Assembly (NCBI RefSeq): GCF_051859565.1
Contig: NZ_JBHYFK010000001.1
Location: 1-64,000 of the forward strand
Source: Glycocaulis sp051859565
Lineage (GTDB): Bacteria; Pseudomonadota; Alphaproteobacteria; Caulobacterales; Maricaulaceae
Reading direction: 5' to 3'
Length of the DNA stretch: 64,000 bases
In this document: one piece after another, positions 15,413 through 23,644 of the stretch
Numbering within the stretch: the first letter of the stretch is position 1
How the letters are laid out: the number at the start of each line of letters is the position of its first letter
Notes under the pieces: model-generated
What the model saw: only the letters and a program-made list of their open reading frames with translations
Databases searched by the model: none
Told to the model about the DNA's origin: nothing
Position numbers and translations under genes: made by a program

Positions 15413-17101
15413 TCAGAAATTGACCACCACACGGCCAATCACGCTGTGATCGGGCGTGTCGCCTGTACCCGCCCGGTATTCCAGCTCGAAATCGACCCGG
15501 TGGCGGTAGGCGCGGTACTGATCTTCACCAAACCAGCGCGAGACCATCACCCCGGCGCCTGCCTCCAGCCGCTCACGCGTGACAAAGCTGTCATCGGAAA
15601 TCTGACCCACGGCGGTGAGATAGGGCGTGACGGCCCAGCCCTCTCCGGCCCGGAAGCGCAGGCCATGGCGCACCGAGGCATAGGCGGACATGAATTGCGG
15701 ATCGTCCGGTATCCAGGCGAGGTCGCCATAAAGGCTGGTATAGACCCAGCGGTCAGCAACCGGGTTCCAGTCGCCCCCTTGCGTCCAGCCATAGGAGGCC
15801 CGCAGGAGCCAGGCATCGCGCGCCAGATCACCGCCCGCGATCAGGCGTTCACCGGCAAGGCTGAAATCATGGTCGGCTAACGGCCTCCAGCGCGCACCGA
15901 GACCAAGCTGCAACGTATCATCGGCAAGCGAGAGCGATCCGGCCTCAAGGCTCTGGTAAGCGCGCCCATAGAGGGTAAGGCCCCGGCCTGCCCGGTACAG
16001 CGCCTCCGGGCGCCAGCCCGCCTCCATGCCGATCTGGCTTTCAAAACTGCCCTGTTCAGGCAGGGTGAACCCGCTGAAAACCGCGTCATTTCGATAGGTC
16101 AGATAGCCGGTGAAATAGGTGGTGCGCTCCAGCGTCTCCACCTCGCGGCGCAAGCGATAGAGGCGCGCCGGATCATCATTGCCCGTGCCCGCCTCGCCAT
16201 GACGGTCAATGGCATCACGAAAGGCGGTGGCGGCGGCGCTGCGTTGTCCGGCCGCCGCACGGGCATAGCCTTCCTCTTCGCGTACGCTGAGATTGAGCTG
16301 CTCGCGCCCCGCCACATCGGCAAAGATCAGCGCGGCCTCATCATGGCGGCCAGCGCGCCGGTAGGCATAGGCGTTTGCCAGCGCAATATCGCGGTTGTGC
16401 GGGTCCGCCGCATGGGCTGCTTCCAGCGCGATCAGCGCCCCCGCATGATCACCCGCCGCCTGCAGCCAGAGGCCCTTGTCGAAATGCCGGAAAGCGGCCG
16501 GCTCGATGGCTATTGCCCTGTCCATCCACATGGCCGCCTCGAGCGGCTGATCAGCGGCAATCGTGCGTGCGCGTTCTTCATAAAAGAGCGCCCGTTCGCT
16601 GCCGTCAAAAGCCGTTTCATCAAGTGTGGCCAGCCGGGCGCGCGCTGCACCCTCTTCGCCCGCCAGCCGCAGCGCCCGCGCCGCCCGCAGACGGTCGCTG
16701 GCAGATTGTGACAGGCTGGCCGCCTCCACCCACGCCCAGCGCGAGCGGTTCAGATCACCGGCGGCTTCCGCCTGGAAGCCGATGGAACGCAGCACATAGA
16801 GGGTCTCGTCCCCAGTCATGCCGCCAATCGTGTGCGCGTAGAGATAGGCTTCCAGCGCCGTCGCCGGATCGCCCAGCGTCACGGCACAATCACCGGCCAT
16901 CATCCAGCCTTGGGCCGTGCCGGCATTGACGGCCTGCGCGCGCAAATGCTCATAGCCGCAGGCCATCTGGCCAGAATTGCTGGCGAACGCCGAAACGGCG
17001 CGGTCCAGATCCACCCCGGACTCAAACAGCAGACCGGCAGCAAGAAGGCCAAGCGCCGTATTGAACCGAAGGCGCGTCAGGCGTGGGCGGGCATGAATCA
17101 T
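15413..17101 (-). CDS. NfrA-like outer-membrane protein: TPR domain plus C-terminal beta-barrel
   Basis: This 562-residue protein has a signal-like hydrophobic N-terminus (TALGLLAAGLLFESGV), TPR repeats (about 45-330) and a C-terminal barrel-like part (about 340-562). The barrel has alternating Trp/Tyr/Arg-rich strands, with LYGRAYQSLEAG, GLGARWRPL and a final strand ending in Phe. This plan matches NfrA (phage N4 receptor) and the analogous PgaA and BcsC secretins, which pass polysaccharide across the outer membrane. The start codon overlaps the stop of the upstream NfrB-like synthase (ATGA). E. coli NfrA is considerably longer, so this is a compact version. Confidence 0.82.
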   Translation of the reverse strand: MIHARPRLTRLRFNTALGLLAAGLLFESGVDLDRAVSAFASNSGQMACGYEHLRAQAVNAGTAQGWMMAGDCAVTLGDPATALEAYLYAHTIGGMTGDETLYVLRSIGFQAEAAGDLNRSRWAWVEAASLSQSASDRLRAARALRLAGEEGAARARLATLDETAFDGSERALFYEERARTIAADQPLEAAMWMDRAIAIEPAAFRHFDKGLWLQAAGDHAGALIALEAAHAADPHNRDIALANAYAYRRAGRHDEAALIFADVAGREQLNLSVREEEGYARAAAGQRSAAATAFRDAIDRHGEAGTGNDDPARLYRLRREVETLERTTYFTGYLTYRNDAVFSGFTLPEQGSFESQIGMEAGWRPEALYRAGRGLTLYGRAYQSLEAGSLSLADDTLQLGLGARWRPLADHDFSLAGERLIAGGDLARDAWLLRASYGWTQGGDWNPVADRWVYTSLYGDLAWIPDDPQFMSAYASVRHGLRFRAGEGWAVTPYLTAVGQISDDSFVTRERLEAGAGVMVSRWFGEDQYRAYRHRVDFELEYRAGTGDTPDHSVIGRVVVNF

Positions 17102-18846
17102 GACATTGTCTCCGCGATACGGGCCGGAACAGGCATGGGCGGCGGGGCTGGCACTCTTTGCATCAGCACACCGGCCCGTCTGTCCAGATCAAAATTAAAG
17201 GGTATGTCCGCTGGCACAGGCGAGGCAGAAGACGCCGCCACAGGGCTGGCAAGGCTTGCCGTCAGCGTCTCGGGCAGCGGGCGGCGGGCGGCAGGCCTCT
17301 CATGCGAGGCAAAGCTCGACTGGGTGCGGCGTATCTCCTCGGGAGATGGATAGGAGTGCATGGTCTTGTCCCAGGTGATCGCCACGCCGGTAATCAGGTG
17401 GACGATCCAGCGCCGGTTGGCGCGCGCCGCGGCGAGAAAGCCGATATAATTGCCGACCACCATGCGCACCGGCACCAGTGCCATGTATTTGAACCCGTGC
17501 GTGATGCCGGTGAAGATGAGCCGGTGAACCAGCCGGTTCACAAGGAACCAGAAATTGATCAGCACAATCGCCCAGACCCAGCTTTTGGGATCAATCAGGG
17601 GCGGCAGGCCACCCGCTTCGGGAATGGTAGCCGAAACAAGCCAGTACAGCGCCCACTGCAGGGTGATGAAATAGGCCAGCATGCCGGTCGGCGCGGTCCA
17701 GATCGCCTTGCGGTCGCGATAGAGGAAATAGCGGTGCACGAGCGGGCCCACCCAGCCCAGCTGGCGCCAGCCCATATAGGAAATGCCCAGCATCCAGCGT
17801 GATTTCTGCTTCACCGACACCTTCATCTGGTCAGGAAAGAACTCGCGCGTACAGACCAGCTCGCGGCGGGTGCGGCGCTTGCCTTTGGGCGTTGTCACGC
17901 GCACGCGGGCAAAATAGCGCACGAAAGCCGACTTGAACCCGGCCTCATACAGGCGGTGGCCAATATCATAGTCCTCGGTCAGGCTATCAGTGTTGAAAGG
18001 CAGGTTCTCGCGCTCGGTATTGAGCAGATCAATGACGCGCCGTGACAGGGCGGTGGCCACCCCGGCAGAGGGCACTTGTGCAGTCAGGTGAGAGCGCGCG
18101 ACCAGATCCTTGGTGTGCCACTCGGCAAACTCGTCCATGTAATGGCCTGCCACCAGCGCATTCCAGGCGCGCGGCATCGACAGGACAGGCAATTGCACCA
18201 TGTCGGCCCGGTCCAGCCACGCATTCATCACCTTGAACGACAGAGGATGGATGACGTCCTCGCTGTCGTGCATGACAAAAGCGTCATAGCGCCTGCCGGT
18301 CTGGAACTCGCGGGCAATCGCGTTCTGGATGATCCAGTTCAGGCAATCGGCTTTCGAGGTAGGCCCTGGATGGCCGACATTGGCGCGGTAGACATTACCA
18401 TGGCGGGCCACCAGCGCGTCGGCCTCGCGGATCGTGTCCGCATCATTGGGATAGACCCCGATGAAGATGTCATAGGCGGTGTAATCAAGCTCCTGAATGG
18501 TGTGATCGACCATGCGGGCGATAACATCCGCCTCCTGCCAGGCCGGGACCAGTATGGCGAGCCGCTTCTCCGGCATGGCGCGCAGCTTTTCCACTGACGG
18601 GATGCGGCGGAAGGGGCTCAAGACGAGGTTCTGCGCCGTCATCACCCAGTAATAAAGATCCAGAAACGCGTCATCGATGGAGGAGACGAAAATCACCAGC
18701 GCGGCATAGACCGTCGCCCAGGACAGCACGGTCCAGTATATGCGCACAGCCTCGCCGAGTTCGGCCCGGATGGCCGGATCGGCAAACCAGTCGCCCAGCC
18801 CCCCGATCAGGCCCGCAACCGCCTCTTGAAGAGAAAACCAGTCCAT
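17098..18846 (-). CDS. NfrB-like membrane glycosyltransferase (GT2, processive type)
   Basis: This 582-residue inner-membrane protein has an N-terminal helix (about 38-55) and a family 2 glycosyltransferase domain (95-350). Its motifs are PAWQEADV, the metal-binding HDSED (193-197), SLTED (288-292, catalytic Asp) and QKSRW (347-351); together they mark processive beta-glycosyltransferases. Several membrane helices follow (about 380-475). The C-terminus (490-582) is a Pro/Ala/Ser-rich tail. E. coli NfrB carries a C-terminal MshEN c-di-GMP sensor; no such domain fits here. It is the first gene of the operon and is coupled to the NfrA-like gene. Confidence 0.86.
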   Translation of the reverse strand: MDWFSLQEAVAGLIGGLGDWFADPAIRAELGEAVRIYWTVLSWATVYAALVIFVSSIDDAFLDLYYWVMTAQNLVLSPFRRIPSVEKLRAMPEKRLAILVPAWQEADVIARMVDHTIQELDYTAYDIFIGVYPNDADTIREADALVARHGNVYRANVGHPGPTSKADCLNWIIQNAIAREFQTGRRYDAFVMHDSEDVIHPLSFKVMNAWLDRADMVQLPVLSMPRAWNALVAGHYMDEFAEWHTKDLVARSHLTAQVPSAGVATALSRRVIDLLNTERENLPFNTDSLTEDYDIGHRLYEAGFKSAFVRYFARVRVTTPKGKRRTRRELVCTREFFPDQMKVSVKQKSRWMLGISYMGWRQLGWVGPLVHRYFLYRDRKAIWTAPTGMLAYFITLQWALYWLVSATIPEAGGLPPLIDPKSWVWAIVLINFWFLVNRLVHRLIFTGITHGFKYMALVPVRMVVGNYIGFLAAARANRRWIVHLITGVAITWDKTMHSYPSPEEIRRTQSSFASHERPAARRPLPETLTASLASPVAASSASPVPADIPFNFDLDRRAGVLMQRVPAPPPMPVPARIAETMS

Positions 18847-19176
18847 CCCCGCCCCGCTACTCCGATGCCGGGGACATGCCCGGCACGCTCTACGGGTAGG
18901 GGCGGAGTTTGCTGAAAATTAATCCTGATTAAGGCTATAAAAGGCCAACAAATACAGTCAGATGGCGTTCATCTCCCGTTCATATTGGGGGGGTTGTGTC
19001 TGTTAAGTGGTTGAATTTGTGCGGCGCGGCATGATCCGTCTGCTTCAGTAGTCACAAGCCCCACTGCCTTATTGATGCCGTCTTGGCGGGGCGCGGCCAC
19101 ATTGACGCCTCATACCGCAGCATGGCGGACGCAGCACGCCGGCAGATTGCCCGGCGTCTCAGATATCGAGAGGAAA
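18847..19176. other. 330-base intergenic region upstream of the Nfr-like operon
   Basis: No gene is visible in this region. It includes an AT-rich patch (about 18910-19015) in an otherwise GC-rich setting, which is the likely promoter region of the minus-strand NfrB-like gene, and it contains the palindrome listed separately. The remainder up to the tRNA is GC-rich and shows no clear structure. Confidence 0.6.
18919..18932. promoter_or_regulatory. Palindrome TTAATC-CT-GATTAA, CtrA-like
   Basis: A perfect 6-bp inverted repeat lies 73 bases upstream of the NfrB-like start codon in an AT-rich patch. It also reads as TTAA-N6-TTAA, one base short of the CtrA spacing. It is a candidate operator, but the protein that binds it is uncertain. 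Confidence 0.5.
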
Positions 19177-19252
<76 letters not shown>

Positions 19253-19399
19253 ACTTCGCGAAGAGGTCAGGGAGGTAGTGCCCGGCCCCGCATCTTGTCA
19301 AGCACATGATGGAGCCGCGTCGAAAATCGCTGGCCGTCCGCTTGACGCCCGTCCCGGCGCATAGATAGTGCGCTAGAAACAGGGAGAGGCTTGCCGCGC

Positions 19400-20608
19400 A
19401 TGGGCTCCATGACGCATTCGCTATCGACGCACGGCTTCATGCCTCACGGCATGTGCTATCTGTGGGAGCCCTCCATTCTGTGGACCCATGTGCTGTCCGA
19501 CGCAGTTATCGCCCTGGCCTATTTTTCTATTCCCGCCGCGCTGGCCATATTCTCCATACGCCGGCCGGATCTGGTGTACCGGCCGGTCATGTGGCTGTTC
19601 GTGGCCTTCATTCTACTGTGCGGCATGACACACCTGTTCTCGATCTGGACGGTGTGGAACCCGCACTATCAGCTCGAGGGCCTGCTAAAAGCCGCCACGG
19701 CGGCGGTCTCGCTGGCTACCGCTATCGCCCTGTGGCCATTATTGCCGCGCGCGCTCGCCTTGCCATCAACCAGCCAGCTGCAACGCTCCAACCAGGCGCT
19801 GCAGGCCGAGATTGGCCGGCGCGACGAGGCTGAGGCGCGCCTGATGGCTGTTACCGGCCAGCTGGAGCATCGCGTCCGCCAGCGTACGCGCGACCTTGAA
19901 CGGGCCAATACGGCGCTGCGCCAGTTTGCCGCCGCAGCTGCTCATGATCTGCAGGCGCCCTTGCGTCACATCCAGATATTTTCCCAGCTCCTCGAGCAGG
20001 AAGAGGCAGATGTCATGAGCGCAGACGGCCAGAAGTATCTGGCCAAGGTGCGCGAAGGCGCACTGCGCGCGCAGACTCTCATCAGCGTCCTGCAGGAATA
20101 TGCCCAGCTGGTGAACCGGCCACCTCAGTCCCAGACGCTTGAATTGTCGCGGGTCATCACCGGCGTGATGTCGGCACTGGAAGATGAGATAGAGGCAAGC
20201 GGCGCAACGCTGGATATCGCGGACCTGCCCGAAATCGAGGGCGACCCAGTGCTTCTCACCCAACTTTTTCAGAATCTGGTTTCCAACGCGATAAAATACC
20301 GATCTGCCCTGGCACCAGTCATCACCATCCGCGCATCGCAGGGCGAAGACGGTATGGTGGCGATTTCCATAGCAGACAATGGAATCGGGATTGATCCGGC
20401 CCACGCCGAGACGATTTTCCAGATGATGAAACGACTGCACGACGATACCCGCTATCCGGGCATGGGCGTGGGTCTGGCCTTCTGCCGGGAGATTGTTGAA
20501 AGCCATGGCGGCGAGATTTGGCTGGACGAAACCCACCTTGACGGCGCACGCTTCTGCCTGACTCTGCCATCACCCGGCGCAACGCCCGCCGGCGGGGTCA
20601 CCCAGTAA
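19400..20608 (+). CDS. Sensor histidine kinase with an ethylene-receptor-like membrane domain
   Basis: From the ATG at 19400 (AGGGAGAGG upstream) the protein is 402 residues. Residues 25-115 form three membrane helices matching the ethylene-binding domain of plant ETR1. HVLSDAVIALAYFSIP (30-45) and LLCGMTHLF (72-80) are the key segments. Asp34, Tyr41, Phe67, Ile71, Cys74 and His78 have exactly the spacing of ETR1 Asp25, Tyr32, Phe58, Ile62, Cys65 and His69; the Cys and His are the copper ligands. A coiled coil (about 125-175), HisKA with H-box AAHDLQAPLRH (His182) and an HATPase domain (LFQNLVSNAIKYR, IADNGIGI, GMGVGLAFC) follow. A response regulator lies 33 bases downstream. Confidence 0.9.
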   Translation: MGSMTHSLSTHGFMPHGMCYLWEPSILWTHVLSDAVIALAYFSIPAALAIFSIRRPDLVYRPVMWLFVAFILLCGMTHLFSIWTVWNPHYQLEGLLKAATAAVSLATAIALWPLLPRALALPSTSQLQRSNQALQAEIGRRDEAEARLMAVTGQLEHRVRQRTRDLERANTALRQFAAAAAHDLQAPLRHIQIFSQLLEQEEADVMSADGQKYLAKVREGALRAQTLISVLQEYAQLVNRPPQSQTLELSRVITGVMSALEDEIEASGATLDIADLPEIEGDPVLLTQLFQNLVSNAIKYRSALAPVITIRASQGEDGMVAISIADNGIGIDPAHAETIFQMMKRLHDDTRYPGMGVGLAFCREIVESHGGEIWLDETHLDGARFCLTLPSPGATPAGGVTQ

Positions 20609-20641
20609 GCCAGCGAGCCCACACGGCCCGGGGAGAAAAAA

Positions 20642-21052
20642 ATGGCGAAAACAATCCGCCTCCTGCTTGTCGAGGATGACGAAAGCGACGCCTTTCTGAC
20701 CAAGCGTGCCTTTGCCGACATGAAAGGCGCCAATCTCATGCACGTGCCCGGCGGGCAGGCGGCGCTGGATGCTCTGCGCTCCAGCCGTTTTGACGCCATG
20801 CTTCTCGACCTGAACATGCCCGGCCTTTCCGGCCATGAGGTGATCGAGGCGCTGCGCGAGCGCGAGGACCCTGAACTGGTCCCGATCATCGTATTCTCGT
20901 CCTCCAGCCAGCCGGGCGATATCGACAAGGCTTACGAAGCCGGAGCGAACGCCTATGTCCGCAAGCCCGACAGCCTGGGGGGCTATCAGCAGGTAGCCGA
21001 CGCAGTGTGCCGCTTCTGGCGCGACCATGCAGAGATACCCGGACGGCACTGA
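20642..21052 (+). CDS. Single-domain response regulator (Rcp1 type)
   Basis: This 136-residue receiver domain has no output domain. It shows the acidic pocket (VEDDESD, residues 10-16), the phosphoacceptor Asp56 in LLDLNMPG, a switch Ser/Thr in IVFSSSS, and Lys in YVRKPD. It resembles the small receivers encoded next to phytochrome-like kinases. It directly follows the ethylene-receptor-like kinase, with a GGGGAGAA ribosome-binding site, and is its most likely phosphorylation partner. Confidence 0.92.
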   Translation: MAKTIRLLLVEDDESDAFLTKRAFADMKGANLMHVPGGQAALDALRSSRFDAMLLDLNMPGLSGHEVIEALREREDPELVPIIVFSSSSQPGDIDKAYEAGANAYVRKPDSLGGYQQVADAVCRFWRDHAEIPGRH

Positions 21053-21151
21053 CCACGTCCTTGCGCGGCACGCTTGCGTGAAAGGGTGGTGCGCGTCTAG
21101 ACAGGCGCCACCCCTTGCACGGCTGCGGCGTGCGTCCAGACGGAGACAGTG

Positions 21152-21457
21152 ATGACCTTCGGTCAGGCCCTGATTATCTATTTCATCATTCCGGTACTGA
21201 ATATTCTCGTACTGCTCATCTTCGTGAACGTGGTGCTGAGCTGGCTGGTTGCGTTCAACGTGGTCAATCCGCGCAACCAGTTCGTCAATACGATCTGGCG
21301 CGCCACCAATGCCCTGACCGAGCCGGTCCTCTCTCCCATCCGCCGTATCCTGCCGCCGCTGGGCGGGATTGACCTGTCGCCTCTGGTCCTGCTGCTGATC
21401 ATCTTCTTCGTGCGTGAGTGGGTGATCATGGGGCAGATTTTCCCTCTTCTGGGCTAG
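21152..21457 (+). CDS. YggT-family membrane protein
   Basis: The protein is 101 residues from the ATG at 21152, which has GGAG six bases upstream; the GTG at 21149 is too close to that site. Two hydrophobic segments flank the conserved motif NPRNQFVNTIWRATNALTEP. A second block, ILPPLGGIDLSPLVLLL, is also diagnostic for YggT. The family is linked to membrane stress or cell division in other bacteria, but its biochemical role is unknown. Five bases separate it from folD. Confidence 0.9.
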   Translation: MTFGQALIIYFIIPVLNILVLLIFVNVVLSWLVAFNVVNPRNQFVNTIWRATNALTEPVLSPIRRILPPLGGIDLSPLVLLLIIFFVREWVIMGQIFPLLG

Positions 21458-21462
21458 CATCC

Positions 21463-22371
21463 GTGACCACACCTGATTTCATCCGGCATCGCGAAGGGCT
21501 TGCCAGCCTGATTGATGGCAAGCTGGCCTCGGCCGCGCTTGACGCCGCCGTTGCCGCCCAGAGCGCAGCACTGGCTGCCCGCATCGGACGCAAGCCTTGC
21601 CTCGCCGTGGTGCTGGTCGGCGATGATCCGGCCAGCCATGTCTATGTCCGCAACAAAGTGCGCCGCACCGAAGCGGCCGGCATGATCTCTCAGGAATTCC
21701 GCCGCCCCGATGACCTGCCCGAAGCCGAGCTGATCGCTCTGGTGGAAACCCTCAATGCCGACCCGGCAGTGGACGGCATTCTGGTGCAGATGCCCCTGCC
21801 CGCCCACATTGATGCCCGCCGCGTTGTGGAAGCCATCGACCCGGCCAAGGATGTGGACGGGCTGACCGCCACCAGCGCAGGCCGGCTGGTGCTGGGGGCC
21901 GATGGCTTGCGCCCGTGCACACCGTCGGGCTGCGTGTGGCTCGCCCGGCAGGCGCTGGGCGATCTGTCAGGCCTCCACACGGTGATGATCGGGCGCTCCA
22001 TCCTGGTCGGCAAGCCCGCCGCCCTGCTGTTTCTGGAGCAGAACTGCACCGTCACGCTGGCCCATTCGCGCACCCGCGATCTGCCGGAAGTCTGCCGCTC
22101 GGCGGACATTCTGGTCGCTGCAGTGGGCAGGCCGGAAATGGTGAAGGCTGACTGGATAAAGCCGGGTGCATGCGTGCTCGATGTCGGCATCAACCGCACC
22201 GATGCGGGACTGGTCGGCGATGTCGCCTTTGAGGCGAGCGAGAAGACCGCCGGCCATATAACACCCGTGCCCGGCGGGATCGGCCCCATGACCATCGCCG
22301 TCCTGCTGGCCAATACACTGAAAGCGGCAGCCGCGCGCACCGGCGAAAAAATCATCGATCCCCTCTGCTGA
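21463..22371 (+). CDS. folD: Methylenetetrahydrofolate dehydrogenase/cyclohydrolase FolD
   Basis: FolD interconverts 5,10-methylene-, methenyl- and 10-formyl-tetrahydrofolate, supplying one-carbon units. The GTG at 21463 gives 302 residues, close to the usual length; the ATG at 21418 lies inside yggT and adds unrelated sequence. Family motifs are VGDDPASHVYVRNK, VDGILVQMPLP, GRSILVGKPAALL and the C-terminal HITPVPGGIGPMTIAVLL. It is probably co-transcribed with yggT. Confidence 0.95.
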   Translation: MTTPDFIRHREGLASLIDGKLASAALDAAVAAQSAALAARIGRKPCLAVVLVGDDPASHVYVRNKVRRTEAAGMISQEFRRPDDLPEAELIALVETLNADPAVDGILVQMPLPAHIDARRVVEAIDPAKDVDGLTATSAGRLVLGADGLRPCTPSGCVWLARQALGDLSGLHTVMIGRSILVGKPAALLFLEQNCTVTLAHSRTRDLPEVCRSADILVAAVGRPEMVKADWIKPGACVLDVGINRTDAGLVGDVAFEASEKTAGHITPVPGGIGPMTIAVLLANTLKAAAARTGEKIIDPLC

Positions 22372-22420
22372 TAATGCAGAAATTTACGCTTTGCTAAGCG
22401 CGGGCCAATAGCGTGAAAGC

Positions 22421-22846
22421 ATGAGCGCTGTTGCACAAACCACCCAGATTTTGCGTGTCCTCCACGTCGAGGATGACTTCGCCGATGCCATGCTGCTGCA
22501 GCAGGCGCTTTGCGATGCTGGCGGCTATGAATTTGAACTGGAAGTTGTGCGCACGCTGAACGACGCCAAGCGCAAGCTGGCCCGGCGGCAATATGATCTG
22601 ATCATCGTCGATCTGCGACTGCCTGACTCTATAGACCCCACCGACACGGTGCGTACGGCCGAAAAGATCGCGCGCGGCACGCCGGTTCTCGTCCTGACCG
22701 GATCGGCGCGGGTAGATGCCGAGGCATTGGGGCCGCACCTGACGATTCTGGACAAGAACGAGTTCTTCAACGGCAAGGACCGTACGGCCAGCTTCCGCCT
22801 GATGCGCAAGGTCCAGGACGCGGCCAACGACGCGCTGCACCTCTAG
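22421..22846 (+). CDS. Single-domain response regulator
   Basis: This 141-residue receiver protein has the acidic pocket VEDDFADA, phosphoacceptor Asp64 in IIVDLRLPDS, a conserved Thr in VLVLTGSA, and Lys in LDKNEFF. It has no output domain. Its sequence differs from the receiver at 20642, with a modified beta4-alpha4 region. Its partner kinase is unknown; the ethylene-receptor-like kinase 2 kb upstream is one candidate. Confidence 0.88.
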   Translation: MSAVAQTTQILRVLHVEDDFADAMLLQQALCDAGGYEFELEVVRTLNDAKRKLARRQYDLIIVDLRLPDSIDPTDTVRTAEKIARGTPVLVLTGSARVDAEALGPHLTILDKNEFFNGKDRTASFRLMRKVQDAANDALHL

Positions 22847-22897
22847 ACGGCCGGTCAGCCCTTTCCGTAAAGCATCGGCGCTCTAGCTCATCTCGTC

Positions 22898-23644
22898 ATG
22901 AGCAACACTCTTGAATCCCTGCCTGAGCACTACCGCGCGATCGTAGTCGGCGCGTCCGGCGGCATTGGCGGCGCGTTCGTACGCCAGCTTGCAGACGATC
23001 CGCGCTGCGGCGATGTGATCGCCCTGTCGCGGTCAGGCAGCGCGCCACAAGGGCCGAAGATCACCTCCGGCACCATCGACCTGGAAGACCCGGCCAGCAT
23101 CAGGGGCGCGCTGGAGCCGATTGCCGGTGATGGCCCCATACATCTGGTGATCGTGGCCAGCGGCGTCCTGCATGGCGAGGGTTTCGGCCCGGAGAAGACA
23201 TGGCGCCATCTGGATGCGTCCAGCATGGCCCGGCTCTTCGCCATCAACACCACCGGGCCGGCTCTGGCCGCCGCCGCCCTGCTGGACGCCCTGCCGCGCG
23301 AGGGAAAGTCGGTGTTTGCCGCCCTCTCGGCGCGCGTCGGCTCTATCTCCGACAACCGGCTGGGGGGCTGGCACGCCTATCGCGCATCCAAGGCGGCGCT
23401 GAACCAGATCATCCGCACACTATCGATAGAACTCGCCCGCAAGCGCCGCGACGCCCTGATCGTCAGCCTGCATCCCGGCACGGTGGAGACGGCCCTCTCA
23501 GAGCCCTTCCGGGGCAATGTGCCAGAGGGAAAGCTCTTCACGCCGGAATACAGCGCCGGACGCCTCCTGAAGGTAATCGACACGCTGACCCCTGACCACT
23601 CCGGACGTTGCTTTGATTTTGCAGGCGAAGAAGTCGCGCCCTAG
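22898..23644 (+). CDS. Short-chain dehydrogenase/reductase
   Basis: This 248-residue SDR has the Rossmann motif GASGGIGGAF (residues 18-27) and the active-site YRASK with catalytic Tyr. A Ser in LSARVGSISD completes the site. The protein resembles the C-factor (CsgA-like) subgroup, whose substrate is usually unknown. It converges with the acyl-CoA ligase gene, and their 3' ends overlap by four bases. A second SDR of the same subgroup is at 39395. Confidence 0.88.
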   Translation: MSNTLESLPEHYRAIVVGASGGIGGAFVRQLADDPRCGDVIALSRSGSAPQGPKITSGTIDLEDPASIRGALEPIAGDGPIHLVIVASGVLHGEGFGPEKTWRHLDASSMARLFAINTTGPALAAAALLDALPREGKSVFAALSARVGSISDNRLGGWHAYRASKAALNQIIRTLSIELARKRRDALIVSLHPGTVETALSEPFRGNVPEGKLFTPEYSAGRLLKVIDTLTPDHSGRCFDFAGEEVAP

